From assembly GCF_001606025.1 (NCBI RefSeq), contig NZ_CP014945.1, positions 682,001 through 746,000 on the forward strand: a stretch of 64,000 nt of DNA. Reading direction: 5' to 3'. The stretch comes from Psychrobacter alimentarius. GTDB lineage: Bacteria > Pseudomonadota > Gammaproteobacteria > Pseudomonadales > Moraxellaceae. A program made the position numbers and the translations under genes. A model generated the notes under the pieces. That model did not search any database. It saw nothing but the letters and a program-made list of their open reading frames with translations, and was not told the origin of the DNA. Positions 49,434-59,667 of the stretch are shown here, piece after piece (the stretch's first letter is position 1; each line of letters starts with the position of its first letter).

Positions 49434-50417
49434 TTATTTTTCAGTATAATTCACATGTAAGTCTTTGACGTAATTGACTTCATTCTTACTACCAAGCACC
49501 ACAGGTACGCGTTGATGAATATTGTTAGGTTCGATATCTAGAATACGATTGACCGCGTCAGTGGCACCGCCGCCAGCACGTTCAATCAGTAAGCTCATTG
49601 GATTGGCTTCATACATCAAACGCAATTTACCGGCTTTATTGGCATATTTGGTGTCAAACGGATAAGTGAACAGACCACCGCGGCACAAAATACGATGAAC
49701 GTCACCAACCATAGCAGCCACCCAGCGTGTGTTAAAATCGCGACCGCGCACACCTGTCTCGCCTGCGATTAGCTCATCAATATACTGCTGCATAGGCGCA
49801 CGCCAATAGCGGTAATTTGAGGCATTGATTGCATATTCGCTGGTATCTGCTGCGATTTGCACATTGTCCTCTATCAGTACATAGTCACCTGTATCTGGAT
49901 CTAAGCTGAACATGACAACATTATCCGCTATCGTTAGTGCCAATACGGTAGAGGTACCATATAATAAATATCCTGCTGCAAGCTGCTTGGTACCTGCCTG
50001 TAAGTAATCACCGTTTTCGCTCAGTTGGCCTTGACGTTCATACGGTAGAATCGAAAAAATCGTTCCAACGGCCATATTGATATCAATATTTGATGAGCCG
50101 TCTAATGGGTCAAACAATACCAGTAAACTACCATCAGCGTTGGCAGGAGTTGCATCGTCCAATTCTTCTGAAGCAACGCCAGCACAATGCGCATTTTTTG
50201 CCAAAGCATCTAGTAACAAGTCATTAGCCAATACGTCCAGTTTTTTCTGATCTTCGCCTTGAACGTTCTGATTACCCGCTTCCCCTAAAATATCCGCTAA
50301 AGCCCCTTTTCTTAGTAACTGTGAGATGGTTTTACCCACGTCAGTGACGGTCGTAATCACATCATTAAGGGCAGGATTGGCTGCGTGATCGTTGAGATAG
50401 TTTGCTAAGGTTGTCAT
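49434..50417 (-). CDS. fbp: Fructose-1,6-bisphosphatase, class 1
   Basis: Fbp (327 residues) removes the 1-phosphate of fructose-1,6-bisphosphate in gluconeogenesis. The metal site [14 protein letters not shown] is present, as are ASEELD and [25 protein letters not shown] stands seven bases before the ATG. It diverges from pyrB. Confidence 0.96.
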   Translation of the reverse strand: MTTLANYLNDHAANPALNDVITTVTDVGKTISQLLRKGALADILGEAGNQNVQGEDQKKLDVLANDLLLDALAKNAHCAGVASEELDDATPANADGSLLVLFDPLDGSSNIDINMAVGTIFSILPYERQGQLSENGDYLQAGTKQLAAGYLLYGTSTVLALTIADNVVMFSLDPDTGDYVLIEDNVQIAADTSEYAINASNYRYWRAPMQQYIDELIAGETGVRGRDFNTRWVAAMVGDVHRILCRGGLFTYPFDTKYANKAGKLRLMYEANPMSLLIERAGGGATDAVNRILDIEPNNIHQRVPVVLGSKNEVNYVKDLHVNYTEK

Positions 50418-50802
50418 AAGATGTCCTGCTGGATGATAGTGTGAGTAAAAACTAGATCAGTATTAAAAGAAGAAAGGGTTACATGAACCACGTTTAATTT
50501 GACAGATTTTGAAATAGCTCATCAGGCAACTTTGTCCTGACCAAAAAATCAGCTACACTATATCTGTTATTATTCATTTATATTTTGATAGGCCTATCCT
50601 CTAAGATAGGTGATAAAGGTTGAATTATCTCATCTATAGAGCTGCTACAGGTATTATACAGTGCCTATTTCGTTAGCGTAAATTGTAGCAAATAAGTGAC
50701 TGAATGTCCTCGTGTCTGTGCGTATCAACCGTAAGTGCTCGAATAAAAATGAATAAGTGATTACGATAGACTCATATAAACCCACAATAAAGACTTGCCA
50801 TT
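50418..50802 (+). promoter_or_regulatory. Divergent region between fbp and pyrB
   Basis: A possible promoter for pyrB is TTGTCC (50532) with TACACT (50554), 16 bases apart. GATAGG, CCTATC and GATAGG follow at 50587, 50593 and 50605, so two mutually exclusive hairpins can form. About 190 bases of leader remain before pyrB. No gene is seen. Confidence 0.4.
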
Positions 50803-51876
50803 ATGTCAAATTCTCCCGATAGCAATTCAACACATGCGGTCTTGTCGACTGATTATGCCACACTCGATTCCAATGCCATTCATCAAAAACTCAATACTTC
50901 ACTGAGTCGTCCACAGCTAAATACGGATGGTAGTATTCGCCATTTTTTGGGTGTTGAAGGTCTGAATAAGGCACAGTTGCAAGCCATTATTGCCAAAGCA
51001 GAAACGTTTTTTGATGATAAAGGGCAATTGATCAACCGTCCTGAGCTTGAAGGTTATACGGTGATGAATTTGTTTTTTGAGCCATCGACTCGTACCCGTA
51101 CCACCTTTGAGGTCGCTGAAAAACGTCTGGGCGCCAATGTATTAAACATCGATATCGAACGCTCCAGTACCAAAAAAGGGGAGAGCCTACGCGATACGCT
51201 ATGGAATTTGCAAGCGATGACGGCAGATATTTTCGTGGTACGGCATTCGGCATCTGGCGCCGCACATTTTATGGCCACAGAAGTGACACCTGATATTGCC
51301 ATTATCAATGGTGGTGATGGCTGGCATGCCCATCCCACCCAAGGTATGCTCGATATGCTGACCATTCACCGAGAAGCGCCGCGCCCGTTTGAAGAGCTGT
51401 CAGTGGCTATCGTTGGTGATATCAAGCATTCACGAGTAGCACGCTCTGATATCAGTGCCTTACAGACTCTGGGTGTTAAGGATATTCGTGTCTGTGCGCC
51501 GCTTACGTTATTGCCTAAAGGAATTGAGCGTTATGGGGTAAACGTTTATGAAAATATGAATGAGTGCGTGACGGACTGCGATGTCATCATGGGATTGAGA
51601 ATTCAAAATGAGCGTATTGGTTCGCCGTTATTAGCGTCGTCGAGTGAGTATTATAAACACTATGGTATTACGCCTGAGCGCGTGGCACTTGCCAAACCTG
51701 ATGCGTTGGTCATGCATCCTGGGCCGATGAATCGCGGCGTTGAGATTGCATCGAGCGTGGCTGATGGTGCGCAGTCGGTGATCTTAAAGCAAGTGAATAA
51801 CGGCATTGCGATTCGTATGGCCGTGTTATCACTAGCGATGGAAGGTCAACGCGCGCATCAGGCTGGCAACCGTTAA
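50803..51876 (+). CDS. pyrB: Aspartate carbamoyltransferase catalytic subunit
   Basis: PyrB joins carbamoyl phosphate and aspartate, the committed step of pyrimidine synthesis. The phosphate-binding STRTR (95-99) in [13 protein letters not shown] and [11 protein letters not shown] are present. The 357-residue protein carries about 45 extra N-terminal residues, as in pseudomonad-type enzymes that assemble with an inactive PyrC'. The neighbour pyrC' fits that type; no pyrI is present. Confidence 0.96.
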   Translation: MSNSPDSNSTHAVLSTDYATLDSNAIHQKLNTSLSRPQLNTDGSIRHFLGVEGLNKAQLQAIIAKAETFFDDKGQLINRPELEGYTVMNLFFEPSTRTRTTFEVAEKRLGANVLNIDIERSSTKKGESLRDTLWNLQAMTADIFVVRHSASGAAHFMATEVTPDIAIINGGDGWHAHPTQGMLDMLTIHREAPRPFEELSVAIVGDIKHSRVARSDISALQTLGVKDIRVCAPLTLLPKGIERYGVNVYENMNECVTDCDVIMGLRIQNERIGSPLLASSSEYYKHYGITPERVALAKPDALVMHPGPMNRGVEIASSVADGAQSVILKQVNNGIAIRMAVLSLAMEGQRAHQAGNR

Positions 51877-51935
51877 TAGTTTGCTCGCCACTTTATTCTT
51901 ATTTCTTTTATTTTATTGATACGGTAATAACGCTC

Positions 51936-53147
51936 ATGTCTACTCTGCTCAATACTGAAGCACCAATACGAGATCATCTTCCTCAAACCATTAAGAACGC
52001 TCTGCCAAGTGTTGTCACAGACAAACTGGCTTCAATCGGAACTGAGCGTGAAATGTGGTTACTACCTCCATTGGTTGATTTGTGCGCGCGCTTACGTGAA
52101 CCGGGTCAACAGCAACACGGTACGCTGGAATCAGAAGGGCGCGCGGCTCGTGGCAATGGCTTTTTGCATGTGGTGATTCCACCTGACACCAATCCTATCC
52201 TAGAAAATGGGTCTTTGTTAAAAGGTTTGCGTGAGCGTGCGCTAGATGATGGTGGCATTTACTTACATATTTTGGGTGCATTGACCGCTGGGTTAGAAGG
52301 CGAGCAACCTTCCAATATTGCAGGCTTAAAAAAAGGTGGCTGTATCGCTGTCTCTAACGCGCGCAGACCGTTCCGTAATGATTTGGTGTTGTTACGTACT
52401 CTAGAATATGCAGCGACGTTTGGCATGAAAGTCTTCTTTTATCCAGATGAGCCAAGCTTGTCGGGAGATGGGGTTGCGCATGAGGGTTATATTGCGTCTT
52501 ATCATGGGTTACAGGGTATTCCATGGATTGCTGAAACGGTGGCGTTGTCTACCCAGTTATTGATGGTTGAAGAGACAGGAATTGCGGCGCATTTTAGTCA
52601 ATTGTCGTGCAAATCCTCCATCGAGCTGATGCGCTGGGCAAAAGACAAAGGTCTGCCCGTGACGTGTGATGTGGCCATGCATCAACTCTATTTGACCGAT
52701 GACAATTTAGAAGGGTTTAACGCACAAGCCTATGTGTTACCACCACTACGCAGTAATACTGACCAACAAGCCATTCGACGGGGTCTAAAAGATGGCACGA
52801 TTGATGCCATTTGTAGTCATCACGAACCACTAAATAGCACAGCTAAAAAAGCGCCGTTTGCTGAGAGTACACCTGGTATCTCAAACTTTGATACGTTTAT
52901 GGCGCTGGCTTGTCAGCTGGTGCATGATGAAGTCCTTACGTTAGAGCAACTGGTAGATAAAATTTGTTTGAATCCTGCTAAAATTGCTGGGATCAGTGAG
53001 CAGTACGAGAAAATTGGTGGGGCTGTATTGGTTGATCCTAATATAGAATGGCAAGTGACGGCACAATCCATGCTATCAAGCGGCAAAAACACGCCATTTT
53101 TTAACCAACAACTACAAGGCCGTGTTGTGGAGACTTTCTTTGGCTAA
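51936..53147 (+). CDS. pyrC': Inactive dihydroorotase-like protein PyrC'
   Basis: The 403-residue protein has the dihydroorotase fold but has lost the metal site. The usual DxHxH motif reads VDLCARLREPG, so both histidines are gone, and the DHAPH-type motif reads CSHHEPL. In Pseudomonas the pyrB-linked PyrC' is catalytically dead and needed to assemble active ATCase. The same role is inferred here; an active pyrC should lie elsewhere. The DUF2127 gene overlaps its 3' end. Confidence 0.9.
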   Translation: MSTLLNTEAPIRDHLPQTIKNALPSVVTDKLASIGTEREMWLLPPLVDLCARLREPGQQQHGTLESEGRAARGNGFLHVVIPPDTNPILENGSLLKGLRERALDDGGIYLHILGALTAGLEGEQPSNIAGLKKGGCIAVSNARRPFRNDLVLLRTLEYAATFGMKVFFYPDEPSLSGDGVAHEGYIASYHGLQGIPWIAETVALSTQLLMVEETGIAAHFSQLSCKSSIELMRWAKDKGLPVTCDVAMHQLYLTDDNLEGFNAQAYVLPPLRSNTDQQAIRRGLKDGTIDAICSHHEPLNSTAKKAPFAESTPGISNFDTFMALACQLVHDEVLTLEQLVDKICLNPAKIAGISEQYEKIGGAVLVDPNIEWQVTAQSMLSSGKNTPFFNQQLQGRVVETFFG

Positions 53148-53688
53148 TTTGCCCCGACAAGATGACAATCTGCTGCCATCCTCGAAGGATTATGAGCCGA
53201 ATTTATGTGACCAGCAAGAAAACCCGCGTAGCACTTCTAGTGAGTCCATCAAAGCGGTGGCAATCTATGAGGTGGTTAAAGGGGTAGGCGCACTGCTAGG
53301 GGCAATGGCGTTATGGTCGTGGCATACCAACCTTGATCACTGGTTGACAATGATTGCGGATTTTTGGCAGCGAAGATTTGGTCAGCTATTGGCATCTCAA
53401 GTGGACAGTGCGGTACAAGTCGCTCAACAAGCCAGCAAAAACTGGCCAGTATTTTTACTATTGATTGTGGCTTATGCCAGTTTACGCTTCGTTGAGGCTT
53501 ATGGGCTGTGGCAGGATAGAACATGGGCGTATTGGTTTGGTGTGCTTGGCTACGGTATATTTATCCCTATTGAGCTTTACTATCTGCTAGCCAATCCGTT
53601 TGATTGGTTTAACTTTACCATCTTGGTCTTAAATGTTTTGATCGTTATTGTGGTATATCGTAATATGAAGCGAAAGGGTTTGATATAG
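53122..53688 (+). CDS. DUF2127 family inner-membrane protein
   Basis: The protein (up to 188 residues) matches DUF2127. A polar start is followed by KAVAIYEVVKGVGALLGAMALW, then segments LRFVEAYGLWQDRTWAYWFGVL and the final pair of membrane helices (about 145-182). The start is uncertain: GTG 53122 overlaps pyrC' by 26 bases, while TTG 53140 has GGAG at ideal distance. Function is unknown; it is co-transcribed with pyrB-pyrC'. Confidence 0.82.
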   Translation: MLWRLSLANLPRQDDNLLPSSKDYEPNLCDQQENPRSTSSESIKAVAIYEVVKGVGALLGAMALWSWHTNLDHWLTMIADFWQRRFGQLLASQVDSAVQVAQQASKNWPVFLLLIVAYASLRFVEAYGLWQDRTWAYWFGVLGYGIFIPIELYYLLANPFDWFNFTILVLNVLIVIVVYRNMKRKGLI

Positions 53689-53734
53689 AACATCGTAGAT
53701 ATTGAGATGGGGTCAATACGCTTCAAAATTTACC

Positions 53735-53772
53735 AAAAAGCCAGCATAGACGATATTCTATGCTGGCTTTTT
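53735..53772. terminator. Terminator after the DUF2127 gene
   Basis: AAAAAGCCAGCATAGA and TCTATGCTGGCTTTTT form a 16-bp stem with a CGATAT loop. Confidence 0.94.
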
Positions 53773-53806
53773 ATAGTGAGTTCGGTATAAAACCGATACA
53801 GCGTGA

Positions 53807-53870
53807 CTGGAATAGGTTTTTTGCAGCCTCTGTCTGCGAAGGCACAGCAAGCCAAAAAAAATCATTCCAG
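53807..53870. repeat. 64-bp inverted-end element, possible dispersed repeat
   Basis: CTGGAAT and ATTCCAG stand at the two ends, each followed inward by T-run or A-run that also pair. Inside is a GC-rich core with GCAGCCTCTGTCTGCG and GGCACAGCAAGCC. A second small hairpin, TCGGT/ACCGA, lies just before. It is intergenic between convergent genes. It resembles the small dispersed repeats common in this genus, but only one copy is in the window. Confidence 0.45.
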
Positions 53871-53948
53871 TTCAGCGTTGTCATATAATGTATCTGTTTT
53901 ATTTAGACTCGACTATACTGCAAATGCTTTTTGGTACAGAGATTTTAT

Positions 53949-55223
53949 TTATACGCTGGCTTTTTTGTCATCAGGACGAATACTTTTTGCCACTCGGCCA
54001 ACACTCAATCCTTGTACCAAAATAGAGAATATGACGACGGCGTAAGTAAGTGCCAATAAAATATCGCGCTCATCGCCCATCGGTAACTGCAATACTAAAG
54101 CGACTGAGATACCGCCACGCAGTCCGCCCCATGTCAATACCTTCCAAGCCCCAGTTGGCAAATCCAGTTGACGATGAAAGGTTTTGGTGGTCATTCCCAC
54201 GACAATGAAACGTGCCACCAAGGCAATGATGATGGTCAATGCGCTTGCGATAAATAAATTGCTTGAATATACAATCATCACCACTTCTAGACCAATGAGA
54301 ACAAACAAGATAGCGTTTAAAATCTCATCAACCAATTCCCAAAACAAATCGATGTAATGCCGCGTCTTATCACTCATCGCAAGCGCCCGCCCACGATTGC
54401 CAACCATGAGACCGACCATAACCATAGCGAGTGGGCCTGATAAATGCCAATGACTGGCCAATGCATACCCACCGATGACGCCCGCTAGGGTGAGCAATAC
54501 CTCTTCTTGATAACTGTCAATGCTCTTTAATAAGTAATACAAGATTGCCCCAAGTACCAAGCCAAAAAGAATACCACCACCAGCTTCAACTGCTAATGTA
54601 TGTGCTACATAATTGACCGTTGGGATGTCGCCACTGGCTAAGATGCCAAGCAATAACACAAAAATGACCACGCCAATACCATCGTTAAACAATGATTCGC
54701 CAGAAATAACAGTTTCAACGCTTTTTGGTGCGCCAGCTGAAGCAAGAATACCCATGACCGCAATAGGATCGGTGGGCGATATCAGAGCCCCAAACAGTAA
54801 ACACCAAATAAAAGGTAGACCAAACCCAAATAGGGGCAACATAAAATAAATAGCAATGGCAATGAGCAAAGCCGATACGATGGTGCCAAGCCCTGCAAGA
54901 ATGCCAATCGGCAGCTTATAACGTTTTAAATCACCAATGTTGACATGTAAAGCGCCTGCAAATAACAGCATGGAGAGCATGCCATCTAATAATACTTCGG
55001 TAAAATCAAGCTGCTCTAATAGACTGACCTCATAATCAATGAGCTGATCAAACCCCAAAAAGCCTAAAAATATCGCTCCGATAGATAACAAGATGGAAAT
55101 AGCCATGACACCAATCGTGGTCGGTAGGCCAATAAAGCGATGATTGATATAAGACAGTGAAGCAGTAATCGATAAAAATATGGCGCTGATTTCAAGAATA
55201 GTGAGGCTGTTTGCAGTGGCCAT
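53949..55223 (-). CDS. Na+(K+)/H+ antiporter, CPA1 family
   Basis: The 424-residue protein has about 12 membrane segments and exchanges Na+ or K+ for protons across the inner membrane. The CPA1 motifs GALISPTDPIAVMGIL and GESLFNDGIGVVIFVLL hold the key aspartates, and WGGLRGGISVALVLQLP is conserved. There is no long cytoplasmic tail. It stands alone before DUF2254 on the same strand. Confidence 0.92.
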   Translation of the reverse strand: MATANSLTILEISAIFLSITASLSYINHRFIGLPTTIGVMAISILLSIGAIFLGFLGFDQLIDYEVSLLEQLDFTEVLLDGMLSMLLFAGALHVNIGDLKRYKLPIGILAGLGTIVSALLIAIAIYFMLPLFGFGLPFIWCLLFGALISPTDPIAVMGILASAGAPKSVETVISGESLFNDGIGVVIFVLLLGILASGDIPTVNYVAHTLAVEAGGGILFGLVLGAILYYLLKSIDSYQEEVLLTLAGVIGGYALASHWHLSGPLAMVMVGLMVGNRGRALAMSDKTRHYIDLFWELVDEILNAILFVLIGLEVVMIVYSSNLFIASALTIIIALVARFIVVGMTTKTFHRQLDLPTGAWKVLTWGGLRGGISVALVLQLPMGDERDILLALTYAVVIFSILVQGLSVGRVAKSIRPDDKKASV

Positions 55224-55342
55224 AAAGTGTGTCTCGTATAAATATGAAATTACCTTAAGCCTAGGACTTATAGTAATGATGCCGGCATCTTTGTATAAGT
55301 CATAACATTATACAAGTCTGAGGATTGCCAGTCGTGTAATGA

Positions 55343-56962
55343 TTAGCTTGATTGTGTTTGTAGCGACTGACGAATGTGAGCGGCAAACTCGCTGGTATAA
55401 TGGAAGTGCTTGTGTTGGGCGTCCTCATCAAGAATGAATTGCTCTGCTTGTTGGCACATCTCCATCAAATCATCCACCAATTCTTGATAGCTTAAATTTT
55501 CTTCTCCTGCCCGTTTAATCAACTCGAGCTCATGCAGGAGCGTTTGTTGCTGGGCATGATTGACGCAAGAATAATTTAGATTGACCATTGCCTGACACAA
55601 GGCTTTTAATACCATCAGATCCGTTGCCGCATAACGACGTATCTCACCAAGCGATATATTGATAAAGTCCAAGATCGTAGGTATATAAGTCACCACCGCC
55701 AATATGGAAAGGCGTTGTGCTTGGTCTATGGTCTCTGACGTTTCGTTTTCTTGCGTTGGAACATGAAAGTGATAAGAAGTGGGTGGCTGACGGCGCATCA
55801 TAATACTCAAGCAACTTGTCAAAGACTGTACACAGTTGACGGCCGTCTTTGGATCGTTTATACCAGGAGACAAGGCTCGCACAGCAATCTCAGTCATTTG
55901 ACTTAAGCTATAAGAGATATCATTAGAATGTGACAATCGTTGTTCGAGTCGTATACAGCCTGCAAACCGCTGCCAAAATTCGCCATCAGGTGCGCGCGGC
56001 AAAACAGCCAAATGAGGTAAGTCTGTGATTTTCTGGTTGCTGGCATGATCGGCTGGTCGTTGGTAAAAATACCCAATAACGTTTTGGTTGGTAACATAGT
56101 CACCCGTATTGACTTGTATTTGTACCACGCCACCATACTCTTGAGTCAAGGTGATTAAAGACTCAAGATAGATTTGTTGAACATAACCTGAGCTTGATGG
56201 GTAAATGGGTGTCGAAGACCATGTATGAAACGTCTGAAGGTCTTGATGTTCAATATCACGCTGATGTTGAATCTCGCAACGATCGCTATACCAATAGTGA
56301 ATATTTTTAATGGCTTCATTACTAGCACCTTGAATGACATGTGATGCTTGAATGGCGTGAACCATATGTTGGACAAAGTAGACCAGTAAAAGCGCACAAA
56401 TAATAGCCATGATAATGGCAAAAGTCACTGCTAATTGCGGGACACCAAAGTCGACGTCGTACTTATGAATAGACTTTAGTACGAGCAAGCTATAACTAAA
56501 GGTGCCAATAAAGGCACCCAATACAAACTGGTTTGGCGTATCTGTCAAAAAATTGCGCAATAACCGTGGACCAAACTGAGAAGAGGCCATGGATAGTACA
56601 GCAATGGTAATAGAAAACGTGGTTCCTGCTACGCCTAAAACGGCTCCTGCAATCGACGTCATGATAGCGCGTGCAGCATCATCATTACCGGTAAACGCAA
56701 ACGTAATCTTTCTCACCGCTTCCCGATCAAAATATTGATCAATCGTCAATAATAAAGGTGCAAGTAACAGTCCTGCAAGTACGCAGGCCGTTGGAATAAA
56801 CCAGTAAGAGCCGATAAGTTGCTGCCACAAATTTCTGAGTCGATCCGGTAAATCAGTCAATGTCTGGAGCGACCATAGCTGAATGAACGACTTGGGTATA
56901 TTTTGAACCCTATCAAAAAATCGCATCCACAAGCTTTTTGTCTCGTCTTTATTTACTGTCAT
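55343..56962 (-). CDS. DUF2254 family membrane protein
   Basis: The 539-residue protein has about four membrane segments in its first 220 residues (near 50-72, 108-126, 146-163 and 178-198) and a large soluble C-terminal part with GGVVQIQVNTGDYV and the DUF2254 hallmark RALSPGINDPKTAVNC. Function is unknown. No good ribosome binding site was seen before the ATG. Confidence 0.88.
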   Translation of the reverse strand: MTVNKDETKSLWMRFFDRVQNIPKSFIQLWSLQTLTDLPDRLRNLWQQLIGSYWFIPTACVLAGLLLAPLLLTIDQYFDREAVRKITFAFTGNDDAARAIMTSIAGAVLGVAGTTFSITIAVLSMASSQFGPRLLRNFLTDTPNQFVLGAFIGTFSYSLLVLKSIHKYDVDFGVPQLAVTFAIIMAIICALLLVYFVQHMVHAIQASHVIQGASNEAIKNIHYWYSDRCEIQHQRDIEHQDLQTFHTWSSTPIYPSSSGYVQQIYLESLITLTQEYGGVVQIQVNTGDYVTNQNVIGYFYQRPADHASNQKITDLPHLAVLPRAPDGEFWQRFAGCIRLEQRLSHSNDISYSLSQMTEIAVRALSPGINDPKTAVNCVQSLTSCLSIMMRRQPPTSYHFHVPTQENETSETIDQAQRLSILAVVTYIPTILDFINISLGEIRRYAATDLMVLKALCQAMVNLNYSCVNHAQQQTLLHELELIKRAGEENLSYQELVDDLMEMCQQAEQFILDEDAQHKHFHYTSEFAAHIRQSLQTQSS

Positions 56963-57065
56963 AAGCTAAAAAATATCCAAAAGTAATCATACAATAGAGA
57001 TAAGGCTTGTTTGCCGTGTTATCAGTCTGTTTTGAGCTTCATACTACATTGAGCTCTACGTCAGT

Positions 57066-58664
57066 TCAGGCTTTTTTATTTGGCTGATAAGGCTGGGGGT
57101 TATCCGCTTCAGTAATGATAGAACGTTTGTGAACATCGCGTCTGGTAGTATCTGTCTCAGAATGGTGTGTGTCATGAACCTCGTTGGCGTCCATAGGAAT
57201 CAATATTTCATTATTATGCTCGTCATACTCGACATCGCTTTCTTTATCATAAGTCGCAGGATCAAAGTGTGGCGACTTTTCGAGATTTGAAGGGGACTTC
57301 GAGGCAGAACTGACTGGTGGTATCTTGTTATTGGTCTTTCTAAACAAATTATTTTTATGACCTTTGAGCGCGTTTTCTTCATCGGAGTCGGCTTTTTTAC
57401 GCGGTTCACTGTCGGCAAAAATAGTACTCAGAGGCAGGTTTAATTGTTGTTTAGCATAAGATTCAGTATTCTCAAAACGCGCGACCAAAAGGCTTAGCCA
57501 AGGTTTTTGATCTTCTGTTGTCATCTCATCGAATTCATCTTTGATCGGCAAAGGGTAGGGTAACGTACGATAAAAATCCCACAATGTCATTTTGCTCAAG
57601 TCTCTTTTGAGCACATAATCATCATCTTCGGTCATGGTAATGAGATTACTGTCTTGTAGATAGTTGATATAGGTATACCATTTTGGCAGCTCCTTACGTC
57701 CCAATACATTACGCAGCGCCTGTTCGCTGACAGCCTCACCTTTTAGATGGTGCGTATATACCAAGTTGAGCATGTCAAGCAAACTGAGTAACGGGTGACG
57801 AGGATACACCTCTTCGGTCTCAAAGATCGTCAAGGTATAACTGATCTCAACACCCAATAAAATCAGGTTCCATGATAAAAAGATCCATAATAAAAAGATG
57901 GGTAGGGCAGCAAAAGCGCCATAAATCGCTTCATAACTGGTAAAGTTGGCCATTACAGTACCGAAAAGGTACTTCATCAACTCAAATACAATGGCCACAA
58001 ATATACCTGCAATAGCGGCGTTTTTTGCAGGTACACGCGCTTTAGGAATGAACCAATACATTCCAATGAAGCCCGCCAACGTAATACCTATCGATACGGC
58101 TTGTACCCAAAAAGACCAATCGATACCATAACCTGCGATCTGTCGGTTTAGAAAACTTAAGCTCTGTACCGTACTTGAAGCAATAAAGGCTGTGCCTAAC
58201 ACTAAGGGCCCCATAGTCACGATGGTCCAATACCGCATCATGCTTTTGATACCGCCAGATCGATTTTCCACTCGCCATATTTGATTAAATGCGCGCTCGA
58301 TGGTCGTTAGCGTCAAGATGGTCGTTAGAAATAAAATGAGGGCACCGATAATGGTCAGATTGGACGATTTTTCAGCGAAGCTATTGATATACTCGCTGAC
58401 CTGCATGCTCGACCGTGGTAGCAAGTTGCTATAAATAACCTCATAGATTTGTGCTCTGACCGAGGATAGCGCAGGCACAGAAGATAAAATCATCAACAGT
58501 ACCGTCAGTATAGGCACAATGGATAACATTGTAGTGTACGTCAGCGATGCCGCCTTTTGCTGGCAATTGTCCTCAAAAAAATGCCGCGTTAAAAATCGCA
58601 AGAATTGAAACCAGCGTTGATTCAAAAACGGGAGTTTTTTTGTTAAGTTTTCCATGTTGACCAT
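57066..58664 (-). CDS. YihY/BrkB family inner-membrane protein with long tail
   Basis: The 532-residue protein has about six membrane segments in the first 280 residues and matches YihY (UPF0761): QKAASLTYTTMLSIVPIL, WRVENRSGG, and PIFLLWIFLSWNLILLG. A helical domain (about 285-400) and a polar, acidic, disordered-looking tail (about 405-532) follow. YihY was once called RNase BN in error; its function is unknown. A second ATG lies nine bases after the first. Confidence 0.88.
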   Translation of the reverse strand: MVNMENLTKKLPFLNQRWFQFLRFLTRHFFEDNCQQKAASLTYTTMLSIVPILTVLLMILSSVPALSSVRAQIYEVIYSNLLPRSSMQVSEYINSFAEKSSNLTIIGALILFLTTILTLTTIERAFNQIWRVENRSGGIKSMMRYWTIVTMGPLVLGTAFIASSTVQSLSFLNRQIAGYGIDWSFWVQAVSIGITLAGFIGMYWFIPKARVPAKNAAIAGIFVAIVFELMKYLFGTVMANFTSYEAIYGAFAALPIFLLWIFLSWNLILLGVEISYTLTIFETEEVYPRHPLLSLLDMLNLVYTHHLKGEAVSEQALRNVLGRKELPKWYTYINYLQDSNLITMTEDDDYVLKRDLSKMTLWDFYRTLPYPLPIKDEFDEMTTEDQKPWLSLLVARFENTESYAKQQLNLPLSTIFADSEPRKKADSDEENALKGHKNNLFRKTNNKIPPVSSASKSPSNLEKSPHFDPATYDKESDVEYDEHNNEILIPMDANEVHDTHHSETDTTRRDVHKRSIITEADNPQPYQPNKKA

Positions 58665-58981
58665 TTAGCAAGCAATAAAGTGACAATAGTGTAACAAAGA
58701 TACGCCATTATCTTCTGCCCTTTAATTGTGTCAAAATGCACAGTGGTGACTGCCATCGGCTCTTAAGCGCTACAATATAAAGCAGGGTGGTTTGCATGTC
58801 AGGGAAAGACTCGGGCATAATGTATGCCCAATTCTATGCTATAAACTGCTGGCTGTGCATTGATATATAGCCAGTCAATCATGGTCTGAATAGCAACCAT
58901 AAAAATAAGCTCAAAAACTAAGCCTATGTAGACGATGGTTATCAATAATAACGTGAACGACTTTATGAGGAAGTGTTGCTA
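58665..58981. other. Divergent region between yihY and wrbA
   Basis: About 315 bases without a gene. GGGCAT/ATGCCC (58813-58829) and CTGGCT/AGCCAG (58849-58874) are small dyads. TATAAA occurs twice but has no good -35. Promoters for both genes must lie here. Confidence 0.45.
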
Positions 58982-59599
58982 ATGAGTCAGACTGCCCCTT
59001 ATGTTTTGGTACTCTATTATTCTAGTTATGGTACAACTAAGACATTGGCCTATGCTATCGCTCAAGGTATTGAAGATGCTGGCATGCAGGCACGTATCCG
59101 TACGGTGCCAACAGTGGCACCTGAAACGACGGTAAGTAAGCCCGCGATACCAGACGAGGGTGATCTTTATTGTACGATGGATGATCTAAAAAATTGTAGT
59201 GGCCTTGCGCTTGGGAGCCCAACGCACTTTGGTAATATGGCTGCGCCTATGAAGTATTTTTGGGACAATACCGTCACCCTTTGGCTAGCAGGGAACTTAC
59301 AAAATAAGCCAGCGTCCGTATTTACCGCCACAGGTTCGATGCATGGTGGTCAAGAGACGACGCTGCTGACAATGATGTTGCCGTTGCTGCATCATGGCAT
59401 GATCATTCTTGGTGTGCCTTATGGAGAACCTGCTTTAAACCGTACTGATCGAGGTGGCACGCCATATGGTGCCAGTCATGTTAGTGGGGCTGCACATGAT
59501 CAACCCATCACTGCCGATGAGCGTGAGCTGGCAATCGCTCAAGGTCACCGTTTGGCCATTAGTGCAACTGCTTTGGCACAAGCCAACTGGCGTCGTTAA
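58982..59599 (+). CDS. wrbA: NAD(P)H:quinone oxidoreductase WrbA
   Basis: WrbA (205 residues) is a flavodoxin-like quinone reductase that works by two-electron transfer and protects against quinone stress. The FMN-binding YYSSYGTTKTLA, then SPTHFGNMAAPMKYFWD and TATGSMHGGQETT, are present. I chose the ATG at 58982, with GAGGAAG upstream; an in-frame GTG at 58973 is too close to it. A DUF2069 gene follows, a common pair in Pseudomonadales. Confidence 0.95.
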   Translation: MSQTAPYVLVLYYSSYGTTKTLAYAIAQGIEDAGMQARIRTVPTVAPETTVSKPAIPDEGDLYCTMDDLKNCSGLALGSPTHFGNMAAPMKYFWDNTVTLWLAGNLQNKPASVFTATGSMHGGQETTLLTMMLPLLHHGMIILGVPYGEPALNRTDRGGTPYGASHVSGAAHDQPITADERELAIAQGHRLAISATALAQANWRR

Positions 59600-59667
59600 G
59601 CCACCATTATATGGTGATATTAGAATAATGAAGCATTGCGTTATTAATTAGGAAATGAATACATCTA

